From assembly GCA_023249195.1 (NCBI GenBank), contig JAHFDB010000016.1, positions 1-32,243 of the forward strand: a DNA stretch of 32,243 nt, given 5' to 3'. A program made the position numbers and the translations under genes. Positions 25,201 to 32,243 of this stretch are shown here, piece after piece (the first letter of the stretch is position 1; each line of letters starts with the position of its first letter). The DNA is from a bacterium. Lineage in GTDB: Bacteria; Margulisbacteria; Marinamargulisbacteria; SXXA01; JAHFDB01. Below the pieces are notes generated by a model that worked only from the letters and a program-made list of their open reading frames with translations, made no database searches and was not told where the DNA came from.

Positions 25201-26167
25201 TGTATTGGATGACTTATTTCATGTAACAGGGGTGACCCCAGCCTCAAAAGACGCTGGAGAAGTGGCTTTGGCACTCTTGCTAAAAGACCCTTATTATTTA
25301 TCCACCACAGACTCTCCGCTTGCAACCCTCAATCGGCTAGATTCGGACCCTCTATTTAGAGCAGAATTTAGAGATCGCGTCCTTACATGCATGGTAAACG
25401 ATGTGCTCAACAGCCCCCCGGCGTCATTACTCGCCATGGGGAAAGGGCACAAAGGCCGCCCCCCGTTCCACTATCATCCGACATTACAAGCCGCATTTTC
25501 TGCCAGAGGATTAGTGCCCGAGACTGTGATCCCCCTAGCCCCAGAAGAAGGGCCTGCACGGTTTGAAGCAACATTAAGAAGAGACATGGATTTATTAAGA
25601 ACGGAATTTTTAAGAAGAATAGACCCAAGCCTCTGCGTGCTAGGGCACGTTTTTTCCCCTAAAGAAATACGTGATTATTACGCACATCAGGATGAATTTG
25701 GGGTTATTCCCCCTGGCCTTGAGACTTCTCTTTTTGGAATTCCAGTGGGAACTGAAAGAGAATATTCATGGGCAGGAAGAACACTTGTTATAAAAACGCT
25801 TTCTGTAGGACCCATCGATGCAACAGGGCATCGATTAGTACTGATGGAAATTGACGGTCACCCATGTAGCCAACGGGTTAAAGATAGAAGGGTCTCTTCA
25901 ACTCAACCAGCGTCTCTAAAGGGCTCTGTAAGAATTCTAGACACTCCAACAGAGCACGAAGAAACAACGCCTATGCCAGGACAACTGATTACACTCCATG
26001 TCAAATCTGGCGATACCGTCAAAGCAGGTCAAATTCTTGGGATACTAGAAGCCATGAAAATGCAAACGCCCTTGATAGCGAGAAGAGACGGGGTTGTTAC
26101 TCTTGCTGAAGGAATTAAAGTGCATCAAGATCTTCCCGCTAAGGCATTGGTCTGTACAGTCCATTAG
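22214..26167 (+). CDS. Divergent pyruvate carboxylase-like protein with basic N-terminal extension
   Basis: A 1317-aa protein with full pyruvate carboxylase order. Residues 1-92: basic, Arg-rich, Pro-containing extension. About 93-560: biotin carboxylase domain (VAGGGGRGQKM, HIEVQIL, FLEVNTRLQVEN). About 636-960: carboxyltransferase (LQDNSLRDGPQ with Asp641/Asp646, K828 in CIKDAQG, H865-T-H867, NGTQPGLG). Then an allosteric/tetramerisation-like part (GVTPASKDAGEVALALL) and about 1250-1317: biotinyl domain with EAMKM, Lys1282. Known enzymes make oxaloacetate from pyruvate, bicarbonate and ATP. Odd: the ATP-binding Lys (E. coli AccC K159) is Val243, and the RRHQK motif reads DNGQK (329-333), so His236 equivalent is Gly. 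Carboxyltransferase metal ligands and biotin Lys are kept. The N-terminus resembles a targeting or scaffold tag. Anaplerotic pair with the preceding gene. Confidence 0.85.
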   Translation: MALVQRMVQQLESRGAHLATQLRTRGLTPASCAQTKAHRPMAPKQVLSPAQVRLPISAGNTMALRSRMDGEIARRFLSTMSTRSEPRPKPGQKTVVIIGRGPAADQTSFAARAQGHFVVQVCSRDDKPVGYANRVVPLSGTGTAAYMNTKEIIEIAKSVKADMVHPGWGLLSENPAAFLEFEQAGLNMVGPSSDAMAKLGSKASAMRCAKEAGVPVVPSSEVLLDVEAAVAFANTTVYPINIVSVAGGGGRGQKMVENEAQLRACFPEVRAQAQSLFGNPDVFLKKFLIDTPERPLQHIEVQILMDKEGNALDLGPYNYKLTRNCTLQDNGQKIAEEGPADPAQKEIWNRMVADSIRLAKLGGYTGAATVEFLFDQATGNYYFLEVNTRLQVENGVTAQVTGIDIPAAQYKIAMGQTIAHIFPPHIGEGPDRFAAQVRINGKRVKKRGEAVGTVPNPQERFPLVIPPRHVTVVGAPTGVPQAFDSTVALVIAAGDSRDSALDQLTTSLTEGYFPGTSVDLAIAAIEDGRFRAGTHGVGALNRWMQEPSFQETIQEPRNRWDQAYKLAKYAADVTVNGPPPSLGVVNPLPACIPRLPQPDLSSLKGIAPQKSYGQTWTEGGASAVVARWKQEAKEGKIHLQDNSLRDGPQTTQANRVVHSDTMMATEFLNAIAHTTAAPAAVEVGGGANTHVQLRFLREDPFGNTKDLQEAMTHVITSALMRAASTVAYGDTSPDLTTVDEVYMRMVKEGGIRKLRIFHAFNDVSRIGETELRQLEQAVCAGAKTGAILELCAVFHPDHTTQDYVHIFQRLHAAATLHGAQDRVMFCIKDAQGRIGTDNYGPLEEVVAGVASAIGKPPENVLFSLHTHNSRQTSAEVYRHLAEKGFSFFDFCRDPRVANGTQPGLGQVVGTLRQEGRTLPDLGAWGGLNAYDEAMMARYAPFMPKDSLTPHLAAVVGLPPGMMSNVFVQYEAVIKDRIPDPGIRKEKFQWFLALYKIVLDDLFHVTGVTPASKDAGEVALALLLKDPYYLSTTDSPLATLNRLDSDPLFRAEFRDRVLTCMVNDVLNSPPASLLAMGKGHKGRPPFHYHPTLQAAFSARGLVPETVIPLAPEEGPARFEATLRRDMDLLRTEFLRRIDPSLCVLGHVFSPKEIRDYYAHQDEFGVIPPGLETSLFGIPVGTEREYSWAGRTLVIKTLSVGPIDATGHRLVLMEIDGHPCSQRVKDRRVSSTQPASLKGSVRILDTPTEHEETTPMPGQLITLHVKSGDTVKAGQILGILEAMKMQTPLIARRDGVVTLAEGIKVHQDLPAKALVCTVH

Positions 26168-26210
26168 TTCTCCCATTGCAAAAACCACACTTTTTCCTTA
26201 TGTTTAGGGT

Positions 26211-27617
26211 ATGTCCAAAAATACCCTTTACGATAAAGTGTGGGATTCCCACAAAGTTACGACCCTGCCTAATGGGCAGGATCAGCTTTTCATAGGCCTT
26301 CACCTTATTCACGAGGTGACAACCCCCCAAGCGTTTGCCTCTCTAAAAGAACGGGGTGCCCGTATGGCCTTTCCTCATCGCACATTTGCGACCATTGACC
26401 ATATTATCCCCACTTTAAGTCAGCAACGGCCCTTCCAGGATAACCAAGCCGAGCTCATGACCGAGGCATTAGAAAACAATGTGAAGCAATTTGGCATTCC
26501 ATTTTTTGATACGTCTACGAACAAACAAGGCATTGTCCACGTCATTGGTCCCGAATTAGGCCTCACTCAACCGGGAATGACCATTGCCTGTGGAGACAGC
26601 CATACCAGCACTCACGGGGCCTTCGGTTCTCTGGCCTTCGGAATTGGCACCACAGAAGTGGGCCAGGTATTAGAAACTCAGTCGCTAGCTCTCAATCGCC
26701 TGAAAGTGCGCCGCATTCAATTTAATGGCCTTTTAGCGCCCGGGACCTATGCGAAGGATGTGATTTTAAAAATTATTCACATATTGGGTGTTAAAGGTGG
26801 CATTGGCTTTGCCTATGAATTTGGCGGTGACGTTTTCGACGCCATGTCTATGGAAGAACGCATGACCGTTTGCAACATGAGCATCGAGGGTGGGGCCAGA
26901 ATTGGCTATATAAACCCCGATGACATCACATTTAATTATCTTAAAGACAAAGAATATGCCCCAAAGGGAGAGGCGTTTAAAGTGGCTGTAAAGCATTGGA
27001 AATCGCTCGCTTCAGGTTTAGATGCACGCTATGACGATGGGCTTACTTTGCACACCCAAGATCTACAACCCATGGTGACTTGGGGGGTGAATCCGGGGCA
27101 GTCGGTGGGTGTGACGCAGATGTTGCCTGAGTTAGACTCCTTTTCAAAGGAAGATAAAAAAACAGCCGAAGAGGCCTATGCCTATATGAAATTCAATCCT
27201 GGGATGTCCCTGGTTGGACACCCCATTGACGTGGTGTTTATTGGGTCTTGCACCAATTCGCGTCTTTCTGACCTTCGTGAGGCCGCCACCGTGATGGCGA
27301 AAGGCAAGGTAGCCCCACACGTCAAAGCTATTGTCGTTCCAGGTTCCCAACAGATCAAAAAACAAGCGGAAGCGGAAGGCCTTGCCGATATTTTCAAAGC
27401 AGCGGGGGCCGAGTGGCGTGAAGCCGGATGCTCGATGTGTTTGGCCATGAACCCCGACAAACTGATAGGCGACCAATTGTGTGCCTCGACCAGCAACCGA
27501 AATTTCATGGGCCGGCAAGGAAGTCCCACAGGCAGAACCCTTTTAATGAGTCCCGCTATGGCTGCGTTTGCTGCGATTCAAGGCGAAATAGGGGATGTGC
27601 GCGAGGTAATCGGATGA
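26211..27617 (+). CDS. leuC: 3-isopropylmalate dehydratase large subunit
   Basis: A 468-aa aconitase-family protein, large subunit of the enzyme isomerising 2- to 3-isopropylmalate in leucine synthesis (citramalate-pathway dehydratase is also possible in relatives). [30 protein letters not shown] and the iron-sulfur cysteines Cys347 (GSCTNSR), Cys407 and Cys410 ([11 protein letters not shown]) are all present. The ATG at 26211 is the natural start, although the ribosome-binding site is weak. It overlaps leuD by 4 nt. Confidence 0.95.
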   Translation: MSKNTLYDKVWDSHKVTTLPNGQDQLFIGLHLIHEVTTPQAFASLKERGARMAFPHRTFATIDHIIPTLSQQRPFQDNQAELMTEALENNVKQFGIPFFDTSTNKQGIVHVIGPELGLTQPGMTIACGDSHTSTHGAFGSLAFGIGTTEVGQVLETQSLALNRLKVRRIQFNGLLAPGTYAKDVILKIIHILGVKGGIGFAYEFGGDVFDAMSMEERMTVCNMSIEGGARIGYINPDDITFNYLKDKEYAPKGEAFKVAVKHWKSLASGLDARYDDGLTLHTQDLQPMVTWGVNPGQSVGVTQMLPELDSFSKEDKKTAEEAYAYMKFNPGMSLVGHPIDVVFIGSCTNSRLSDLREAATVMAKGKVAPHVKAIVVPGSQQIKKQAEAEGLADIFKAAGAEWREAGCSMCLAMNPDKLIGDQLCASTSNRNFMGRQGSPTGRTLLMSPAMAAFAAIQGEIGDVREVIG

Positions 27618-28225
27618 GTACCACTTTAAAACGACATTTTTTTTCAGGAACAGCGGTCCCAATTGAGGGGGATGACCTTGACACAGACCGTATTATTCCT
27701 GCCCGTTTTTTAAAGGAAATTACCTTTGAAAACATGGGAAACTATCTTTTTCATGATGTGCGCTTTGACAGTCAAGGCAAGCCTGGAACTCATCCCCTCA
27801 ACGACCCCGCATTTAAGGATGCCTCTTTGATGGTGGTGGGAAACAATTTTGGGTGCGGGTCTTCTCGTGAACACGCCCCACAAGCGATTATGCGTTATGG
27901 TATTCAGGCGATTATTGGTGAATCATTCGCCGAAATTTTTGCGGGAAACTGCAAAGCCATTGGGATGCCTGCGGTAAGTGCGACACCCCATGATATTCGA
28001 TTATTATACCAGTACATTTATGACAACCCTCGCAAAAAGATTGACCTCAATCTTACCACTAAAACCGTGCATTTTGGCGATCACACAATAGCAATAGACC
28101 TTCCCGAATCTAGGCGTTCGGTTTTTTTGGAAGGCACCTGGAATGCCTTGGAACTGCTTAAATCGAATGAAAAGCGTGTTCAAGAAACAGCAAAAAAGCT
28201 GCCTTATATGACAGGGTTTGCATGA
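27614..28225 (+). CDS. leuD: 3-isopropylmalate dehydratase small subunit
   Basis: A 203-aa swivelling-domain subunit that pairs with Leu[19 protein letters not shown] and [16 protein letters not shown] are diagnostic. The listed ORF begins far upstream at 27428 inside leuC, but the ATG at 27614 forms an ATGA overlap with the leuC stop and gives normal family length. It overlaps the next membrane-protein gene by 4 nt, so translation is linked. Confidence 0.95.
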   Translation: MSTTLKRHFFSGTAVPIEGDDLDTDRIIPARFLKEITFENMGNYLFHDVRFDSQGKPGTHPLNDPAFKDASLMVVGNNFGCGSSREHAPQAIMRYGIQAIIGESFAEIFAGNCKAIGMPAVSATPHDIRLLYQYIYDNPRKKIDLNLTTKTVHFGDHTIAIDLPESRRSVFLEGTWNALELLKSNEKRVQETAKKLPYMTGFA

Positions 28226-28575
28226 TTTTCAAATTGCTTTTAGTGATTTTAGTTAGAACCTGCACCGATATTTCATTTAAAATGGCTGTCTATCGGCTTC
28301 ATTTTGACTCGGTCTCGACCTTGGCTGCTAACATGAAAAAAATGATCGCAAGCCCTTACCTGTGGCTGGGTGGTTTTTTTGGCATTGCCAATATGCTGGC
28401 TTGGTCGTTTAGCCTCCAAGAAATTGACCTAAGCTATGCCTATCCCTTCTTGAGCATTAGCTATGTGACTATTATTTTATCGGGAAAATTCTTATTCCAT
28501 GAAAATTTGGATAAGAATAAAATGATTGGCATCGGGTTTATTAGCCTGGGCGCCGTGATTTTATTTTTAGGATAG
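28222..28575 (+). CDS. SMR/EamA-type half-transporter, ArnE/F-like
   Basis: A 117-aa inner-membrane protein with about four helices: 2-20, 45-65, 70-90 and 98-116. The pattern DLSYAYPFLSISYVTIILSGKFLFHE followed by GIGFISLGAVILFLG is the small DMT superfamily layout and resembles ArnE/ArnF and other lipid-carrier flippases as well as SMR drug exporters. Start codon ATG overlaps the leuD stop by 4 nt. Next gene is a second protein of the same type, so a heterodimer is likely. Substrate is unknown. Confidence 0.78.
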   Translation: MIFKLLLVILVRTCTDISFKMAVYRLHFDSVSTLAANMKKMIASPYLWLGGFFGIANMLAWSFSLQEIDLSYAYPFLSISYVTIILSGKFLFHENLDKNKMIGIGFISLGAVILFLG

Positions 28576-28583
28576 TGCTTTTT

Positions 28584-29033
28584 ATGAAAAAAATTCTCAT
28601 TTTTATTATGATCCCTGTTTTTTTAACCACCGTGGGTGAATTTATTCTGAAGTTCAACATCAATCATTTAGACGCCTCCCCTAAACCTCATCCACACATT
28701 CAACATGTCATTGATTCTATCCCTTTTGTATCGACCCCGATGAGTGAGAAACTAACCGACGCCATGATGTATTTGACAACGGTGGCCTTTCATCCCGGCA
28801 TTGTGTTGGCAATAGCCTGCATTGTTATTGGGGGCGTATTATGGGTATTGGCGATGTCTAAGTTCGAGTTGTCTTTTTTATATCCCTTTTTAAGTATTAA
28901 CTATCTGGCCATTGTGATAGGATCGCAGTTTATTTTGGGTGAATCGGTCAGCATATATCGATATGTGTCGATAGTGTTAATTATCATTGGGCTATTTTTT
29001 ATTTCAAAAAGCCCCTATTCAGACAGCCAATAA
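28584..29033 (+). CDS. SMR/EamA-type half-transporter, second subunit
   Basis: A 149-aa membrane protein from ATG 28584; GTG 28575 is the listed alternative. TAGGAT sits about 10 nt upstream. It has an N-terminal helix (1-20), a longer periplasmic-type loop (about 30-65, with NHLDASPKPHPHIQH), and three more helices, ending like its neighbour: SKFELSFLYPFLSINYLAIVIGSQFILGE. The shared YPFLSI motif and tandem order suggest a diverged duplicate forming a two-subunit transporter or flippase. The extra loop is unusual for the family. Confidence 0.75.
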   Translation: MKKILIFIMIPVFLTTVGEFILKFNINHLDASPKPHPHIQHVIDSIPFVSTPMSEKLTDAMMYLTTVAFHPGIVLAIACIVIGGVLWVLAMSKFELSFLYPFLSINYLAIVIGSQFILGESVSIYRYVSIVLIIIGLFFISKSPYSDSQ

Positions 29034-29043
29034 AGGAATTTTT

Positions 29044-30237
29044 ATGATTGCACAACGCGCATCTGATGTTGCAGACAGTATTACAATGGCCATTTCAGCC
29101 ACTGCTCAGAAAATGAAAAAAGAAGGCAAGCCTGTCTTTAGTTTTGGAGCCGGAGAACCCGACTTTGATACCCCCGAAGATATCAAACAAGCCGGCATAG
29201 CGGCCATTCAGGCAGGTAAAACAAAATACACGGCAGCAACCGGCATTATCGAACTCAAACAAGCTGTTATAGACAAACTTAAACGCGACAACGGGTTGGA
29301 CTATTCTACTGCTCAAATTGTTATTTCCTGCGGGGCCAAACACTCGATTTTTAACCTGGTAATGTCGATTATTGATCCGGGCGATGAGGTTATTATTCCC
29401 AGTCCTTACTGGGTAAGTTACCCCGATCAAGTGAACCTTTGCGGGGGCATTCCTGTATTTATTGAAACCACACAAGCTACGGCATTTAAAATTACCCCCG
29501 CTCAGTTACGGGCTGCCATTACTTCTAAAACAAAACTATTTATTCTTAACTCTCCTTCAAATCCGACGGGATCTGTTTACTCTGAGGGCGAATTGCGTGC
29601 ACTGGCCGAGGTGCTTGTTGAAAAAAATATACTGGTCATGTCCGACGAAATTTATGAAAAGCTTATTTATGGCCAGCATGCTCATGTTAGCATTGCTTCT
29701 TTTTCACAGGCGATTAAAGACCTTACAATTGTGGTCAACGGGGTTGCAAAAGCCTATTCTATGACAGGATGGCGCATCGGATATGCGGCAGCACCCTTAG
29801 CTATAGCCAAAGCGATGGGGACTATTCAAAGTCACTCTACCTCAAACCCGACAACCCCTGCCCAATGGGCCAGTGTCGTAGCGTTAAATGGCAATGGCGT
29901 GAGCGTGGAAACCATGCGTATAGAATTTGAAAAGCGTAAAAAAGTCATGGTCAGCCTGTTAAATGCTATTCCCGGCGTAAAATGTTTAGATCCAGAAGGG
30001 GCTTTTTATACCTTTCCTGATATTTCGTCTTTCTTTGGGAAGACAACTCCGCAAGGAACCCTTATCCAGAACTCGGCCCAATTTTGCCAAGCCTTATTAG
30101 ACGAGGCCTATGTCGCCTGCATTCCCGGATCGGGCTTTGGGGCAGAAGGGTTCATTCGACTGTCCTACGCAACCTCAATGTCCGATATTAAGGAAGGCCT
30201 AGACAAGCTTAAACTGTGGCTGGAATCGCTGAACTAA
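29044..30237 (+). CDS. Class I pyridoxal-phosphate aminotransferase (aspartate aminotransferase-like)
   Basis: A 397-aa cytosolic fold-type I enzyme, probably moving amino groups between aspartate or another amino acid and 2-oxoglutarate. Visible: FSFGAGEPDFDTP, the LNSPSNPTGSVYS motif, the PLP Schiff-base Lys236 in VNGVAKAYSMTGWRIGYAA, and the substrate-carboxylate Arg in GFIRLSYATSM. AAGGAA (29032-29037) upstream of ATG 29044 supports this start over the listed 28987. Subfamily Ib AspB is the best fit. It is near the oxaloacetate-forming-type genes and leuCD, but the link is inference. Confidence 0.9.
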   Translation: MIAQRASDVADSITMAISATAQKMKKEGKPVFSFGAGEPDFDTPEDIKQAGIAAIQAGKTKYTAATGIIELKQAVIDKLKRDNGLDYSTAQIVISCGAKHSIFNLVMSIIDPGDEVIIPSPYWVSYPDQVNLCGGIPVFIETTQATAFKITPAQLRAAITSKTKLFILNSPSNPTGSVYSEGELRALAEVLVEKNILVMSDEIYEKLIYGQHAHVSIASFSQAIKDLTIVVNGVAKAYSMTGWRIGYAAAPLAIAKAMGTIQSHSTSNPTTPAQWASVVALNGNGVSVETMRIEFEKRKKVMVSLLNAIPGVKCLDPEGAFYTFPDISSFFGKTTPQGTLIQNSAQFCQALLDEAYVACIPGSGFGAEGFIRLSYATSMSDIKEGLDKLKLWLESLN

Positions 30238-31154
30238 TGGCCAAATCATCGACGCCTCCCAGTTTAGCTCTGCTTCAAATCGTGATTGAGGAATTAGAAA
30301 ACATTCTTCCTGTCCTCATTCCTTTTTCAGAATTAACAGAAATGATTAAAGAAAGCCGAAAACTAGACTCTTTGGATGAAAACCCTCGTTTTTCAAAAAC
30401 CCCCATGGTTATTCGATATGTCCAAGTACTTTTACTCGCAGCACTCACCTTGCATGAAGGCATTCTTGTCCCCAGTTTAAATCAGGTCTCTCGAAAAGAG
30501 GATCATGTCAATTTAACTTGGGAAGGTGGCATTCGAGATCGGTTCGTACTCGGCATTTATGACACCTCCTTTAAAAATTTTGTGCGGATGTTTAGAAAAA
30601 AAGTCCTCAATCTGGCGGGTCGTGGCTCAGAGGTCTCTTATGCCGTATTAGAGCAAACAGTGTCGTTTATTGAACGAGAAATGGGGATATTAAATCTCTG
30701 CCGTGCCAAACTCAGCATGCTCAGCGCCGGCAAAGACAAGGCGCTTTCCGTCATCCAAGACGATTTCAACAGCGATATGCTTTTTATTTTAATGTCCAGT
30801 CTTCCTACCGAAGTGCTCAACACCCTTTATCTCTATTTAAACCAGTTTTTTCCCTCTGATCTGGTGGTACGCATTCCGCATCCTGTTCAGGTAGGGTCTT
30901 TACTTCAAACACCTACCCAAGACGAGCACTATCTTATGGAAAAAACACGCCTCTATTATTTTTTATATCTATCCAATGATCAACCCATTATCCAACACAT
31001 TACACGCGCAAAAACCCGAGAGTTTTTACAACAGCTTGTCCAAAGTGATGCTATTTATAACGTCATGTCGAACCAACTTCAGGCTATTATTCAAAACCAA
31101 ATGGACCCTCGGCTAGGGGTATATGCCATTCTGGTAAACCATTTTCGCAAGTAA
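30237..31154 (+). CDS. Conserved-looking hypothetical protein
   Basis: Unrecognised protein of about 305 aa from ATG 30237, which overlaps the aminotransferase stop by 1 nt (TAATG); the list's GTG 30216 is an alternative. It is mainly helical, with Leu/Ile-rich amphipathic stretches (VQVLLLAALTLHEGILVPSL, SLPTEVLNTLYLYLNQFF). The C-terminal part contains HYLMEKTRLYYFLYLS. There is no signal peptide or classic motif, so it is probably cytosolic. It ends 7 nt before the convergent ABC transporter gene. Confidence 0.65.
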   Translation: MAKSSTPPSLALLQIVIEELENILPVLIPFSELTEMIKESRKLDSLDENPRFSKTPMVIRYVQVLLLAALTLHEGILVPSLNQVSRKEDHVNLTWEGGIRDRFVLGIYDTSFKNFVRMFRKKVLNLAGRGSEVSYAVLEQTVSFIEREMGILNLCRAKLSMLSAGKDKALSVIQDDFNSDMLFILMSSLPTEVLNTLYLYLNQFFPSDLVVRIPHPVQVGSLLQTPTQDEHYLMEKTRLYYFLYLSNDQPIIQHITRAKTREFLQQLVQSDAIYNVMSNQLQAIIQNQMDPRLGVYAILVNHFRK

Positions 31155-31161
31155 CGAACGC

Positions 31162-32243
31162 CTACACCCGTTCATCTTCAGGCAAAAAGCCATGGGCTTG
31201 CAGTTTCCATAAGGTTTGGTAATGGCCTTCTTGGGCGAGGAGAACTTCGTGTGTGCCGTCTTGAACCAGTTTTCCTTTGTCGAAGACGAGAAGCCTGTCC
31301 ATTTGGGCGAGTGTCGAGAGTCTGTGGGCAATGACGATGGTGGTGCGGTTTTGCATAAGGGTGTTTAGGCTGGTTTGAATTTGGGCTTCGGTGACAGAGT
31401 CTAGGGCTGAAGTGGCTTCATCTAAGATTAATAGAGGGGCATTTTTGAGGATGGCTCTGGCGATGGCAATCCGTTGGCGTTGGCCGCCTGAGAGCTTGAT
31501 GCCTCGCTCGCCTACTAGGGCCTTATACCCTTGCGGAATATGCTGAATAAATTCGTGACAATGGGCTTGTTTAGCGGCTTCAATAACGTCTTCATCGGTA
31601 GCCTCCAGTCGTCCATAGCGAATGTTGTCCATGAGGCTGCGATGGAAGAGTGCTGTGTCTTGGGGAATCATCGCAATAGACTCATGGAGCGAGTTTTGAG
31701 TGACGAGGGAAATATCTTGCTGATCGATTAAAATTGTTCCTGATTCTAGCTCAAAAAAGCGTAGAATTAAGTTCACAAAAGTCGTTTTCCCAGAACCTGA
31801 AAAACCCACCAAACCCACCTTCGACCCACCATGAAGCGCGAGGGTGAGACGGTCAAAAACAGGGTCGTTGTTATATCGAAAGGTGACCGAGTCGAATTGA
31901 ATGCTTCCTTGAGTAGGTTTTAAAGCATGTGCGCCTGGGGAATCGTGAATTTGATGGTCTTGCGTCACAATACTGAGAGCTTGTTTACAGGTCCCAATTT
32001 CTTGGGCAAAACGCACAAATTGGTTGGTGACTTGCCATAGCATGTCGATAATGCGACCAATCAAAGTAAAAACAAGTACAAAATCACCGGCTGTCACTAG
32101 GGCATTTGATCTCGCCCAAATTAACCCCCAAATCATACTCCCTACCATTGTGGTAATACTCAGCATCAACACTGAACGGGCTAAGATGAGTTGGAACTGA
32201 ATTTTTCGATCTTTGATTACGACGTCTTCTGTAAAGTGCAATA
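31162..32243 (-). CDS. ABC exporter, C-terminal part (5' end outside window)
   Basis: The visible 359 residues contain the last two membrane helices and the ATPase domain of a fused type IV (MsbA/ATM1-like) exporter. Motifs: Walker A GFSGSGKTT, Q-loop MIPQDTALF, signature KLSGGQRQRIAIARA, Walker B LLILDEATSALD, and the H-loop AHRLST. About 220 N-terminal residues are missing, since the gene runs off the window; the ATG near 32241 is probably internal. It could flip lipid A or export another hydrophobic substrate; not decidable here. Confidence 0.9.
   Translation of the reverse strand, partial: LHFTEDVVIKDRKIQFQLILARSVLMLSITTMVGSMIWGLIWARSNALVTAGDFVLVFTLIGRIIDMLWQVTNQFVRFAQEIGTCKQALSIVTQDHQIHDSPGAHALKPTQGSIQFDSVTFRYNNDPVFDRLTLALHGGSKVGLVGFSGSGKTTFVNLILRFFELESGTILIDQQDISLVTQNSLHESIAMIPQDTALFHRSLMDNIRYGRLEATDEDVIEAAKQAHCHEFIQHIPQGYKALVGERGIKLSGGQRQRIAIARAILKNAPLLILDEATSALDSVTEAQIQTSLNTLMQNRTTIVIAHRLSTLAQMDRLLVFDKGKLVQDGTHEVLLAQEGHYQTLWKLQAHGFLPEDERV

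Noticed and set aside
27428-27613. Upstream part of the long leuD ORF as coding
   Set aside because: It overlaps leuC throughout and lacks family similarity; ATG 27614 with ATGA overlap gives the normal LeuD start.

Overview
The window reads as a gene-dense chromosomal segment of a diderm (outer-membrane) bacterium. Evidence for the outer membrane is lptD, an LptF/LptG-type permease, lnt and an ExbB-ExbD-TonB set. A small SLH-domain protein points to a lineage that ties its outer membrane to peptidoglycan through SLH domains, as Cyanobacteria, Negativicutes, Thermotogae and their uncultured relatives do. A Margulisbacteria-like or other uncultured diderm would fit, but the sequence alone does not prove it. 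No rRNA, tRNA, CRISPR array, insertion sequence or integrase was found. No gene-free stretch exceeds 300 bases; the longest is about 175 nt, at 19534-19708.

Layout. (a) 1-1069: 3' end of enolase and an FtsB/DivIC-like division protein. (b) 1125-5260: ExbB/TolQ, ExbD/TolR and TonB, then a 652-aa secreted protein of unknown function and an SLH/coiled-coil/C-terminal-anchor protein resembling a short Thermotoga Omp-alpha. (c) 5262-6610: DNA polymerase III delta'-like protein, HinT and ribosomal protein S21. (d) 6616-15849: an envelope block of LptF/G-type permease, large TPR protein, an AT-rich islet of two orphan membrane proteins, LptD, a lipoprotein and Lnt. (e) 15924-17895: a TetR regulator with its own promoter and palindromic operator, coupled to an ABC1/UbiB-type kinase. 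(f) 17912-19533, minus strand: ribH (type II-like), hisB, pyrR. (g) 19611-26167: a divergent tandem of a PEP-carboxylase-like and a pyruvate-carboxylase-like protein. (h) 26211-31154: leuC, leuD, two half-size SMR/EamA-type membrane proteins, a class I aminotransferase and an unknown 305-aa protein. (i) 31162 to the end, minus strand: truncated ABC exporter.

How the parts may work together. Blocks b and d are envelope energisation, LPS export and lipoprotein maturation. Blocks g and h could link C3-to-C4 carboxylation (oxaloacetate) to aspartate transamination and branched-chain amino-acid synthesis. That metabolic reading is inference, because both carboxylases have lost residues considered important in their families.

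The most interesting item is the adjacent pair at 19.6-26.2 kb. One protein is a very distant PEPC homologue lacking several active-site residues and the C-terminal signature. The other is a full-length pyruvate carboxylase homologue whose biotin carboxylase ATP-site lysine and nearby Arg-Arg-His are replaced, while its carboxyltransferase metal ligands and biotinyl-lysine motif remain. The second carries a strongly basic ~90-residue N-terminal extension. This could be an undescribed carboxylase or carboxyl-transfer system.
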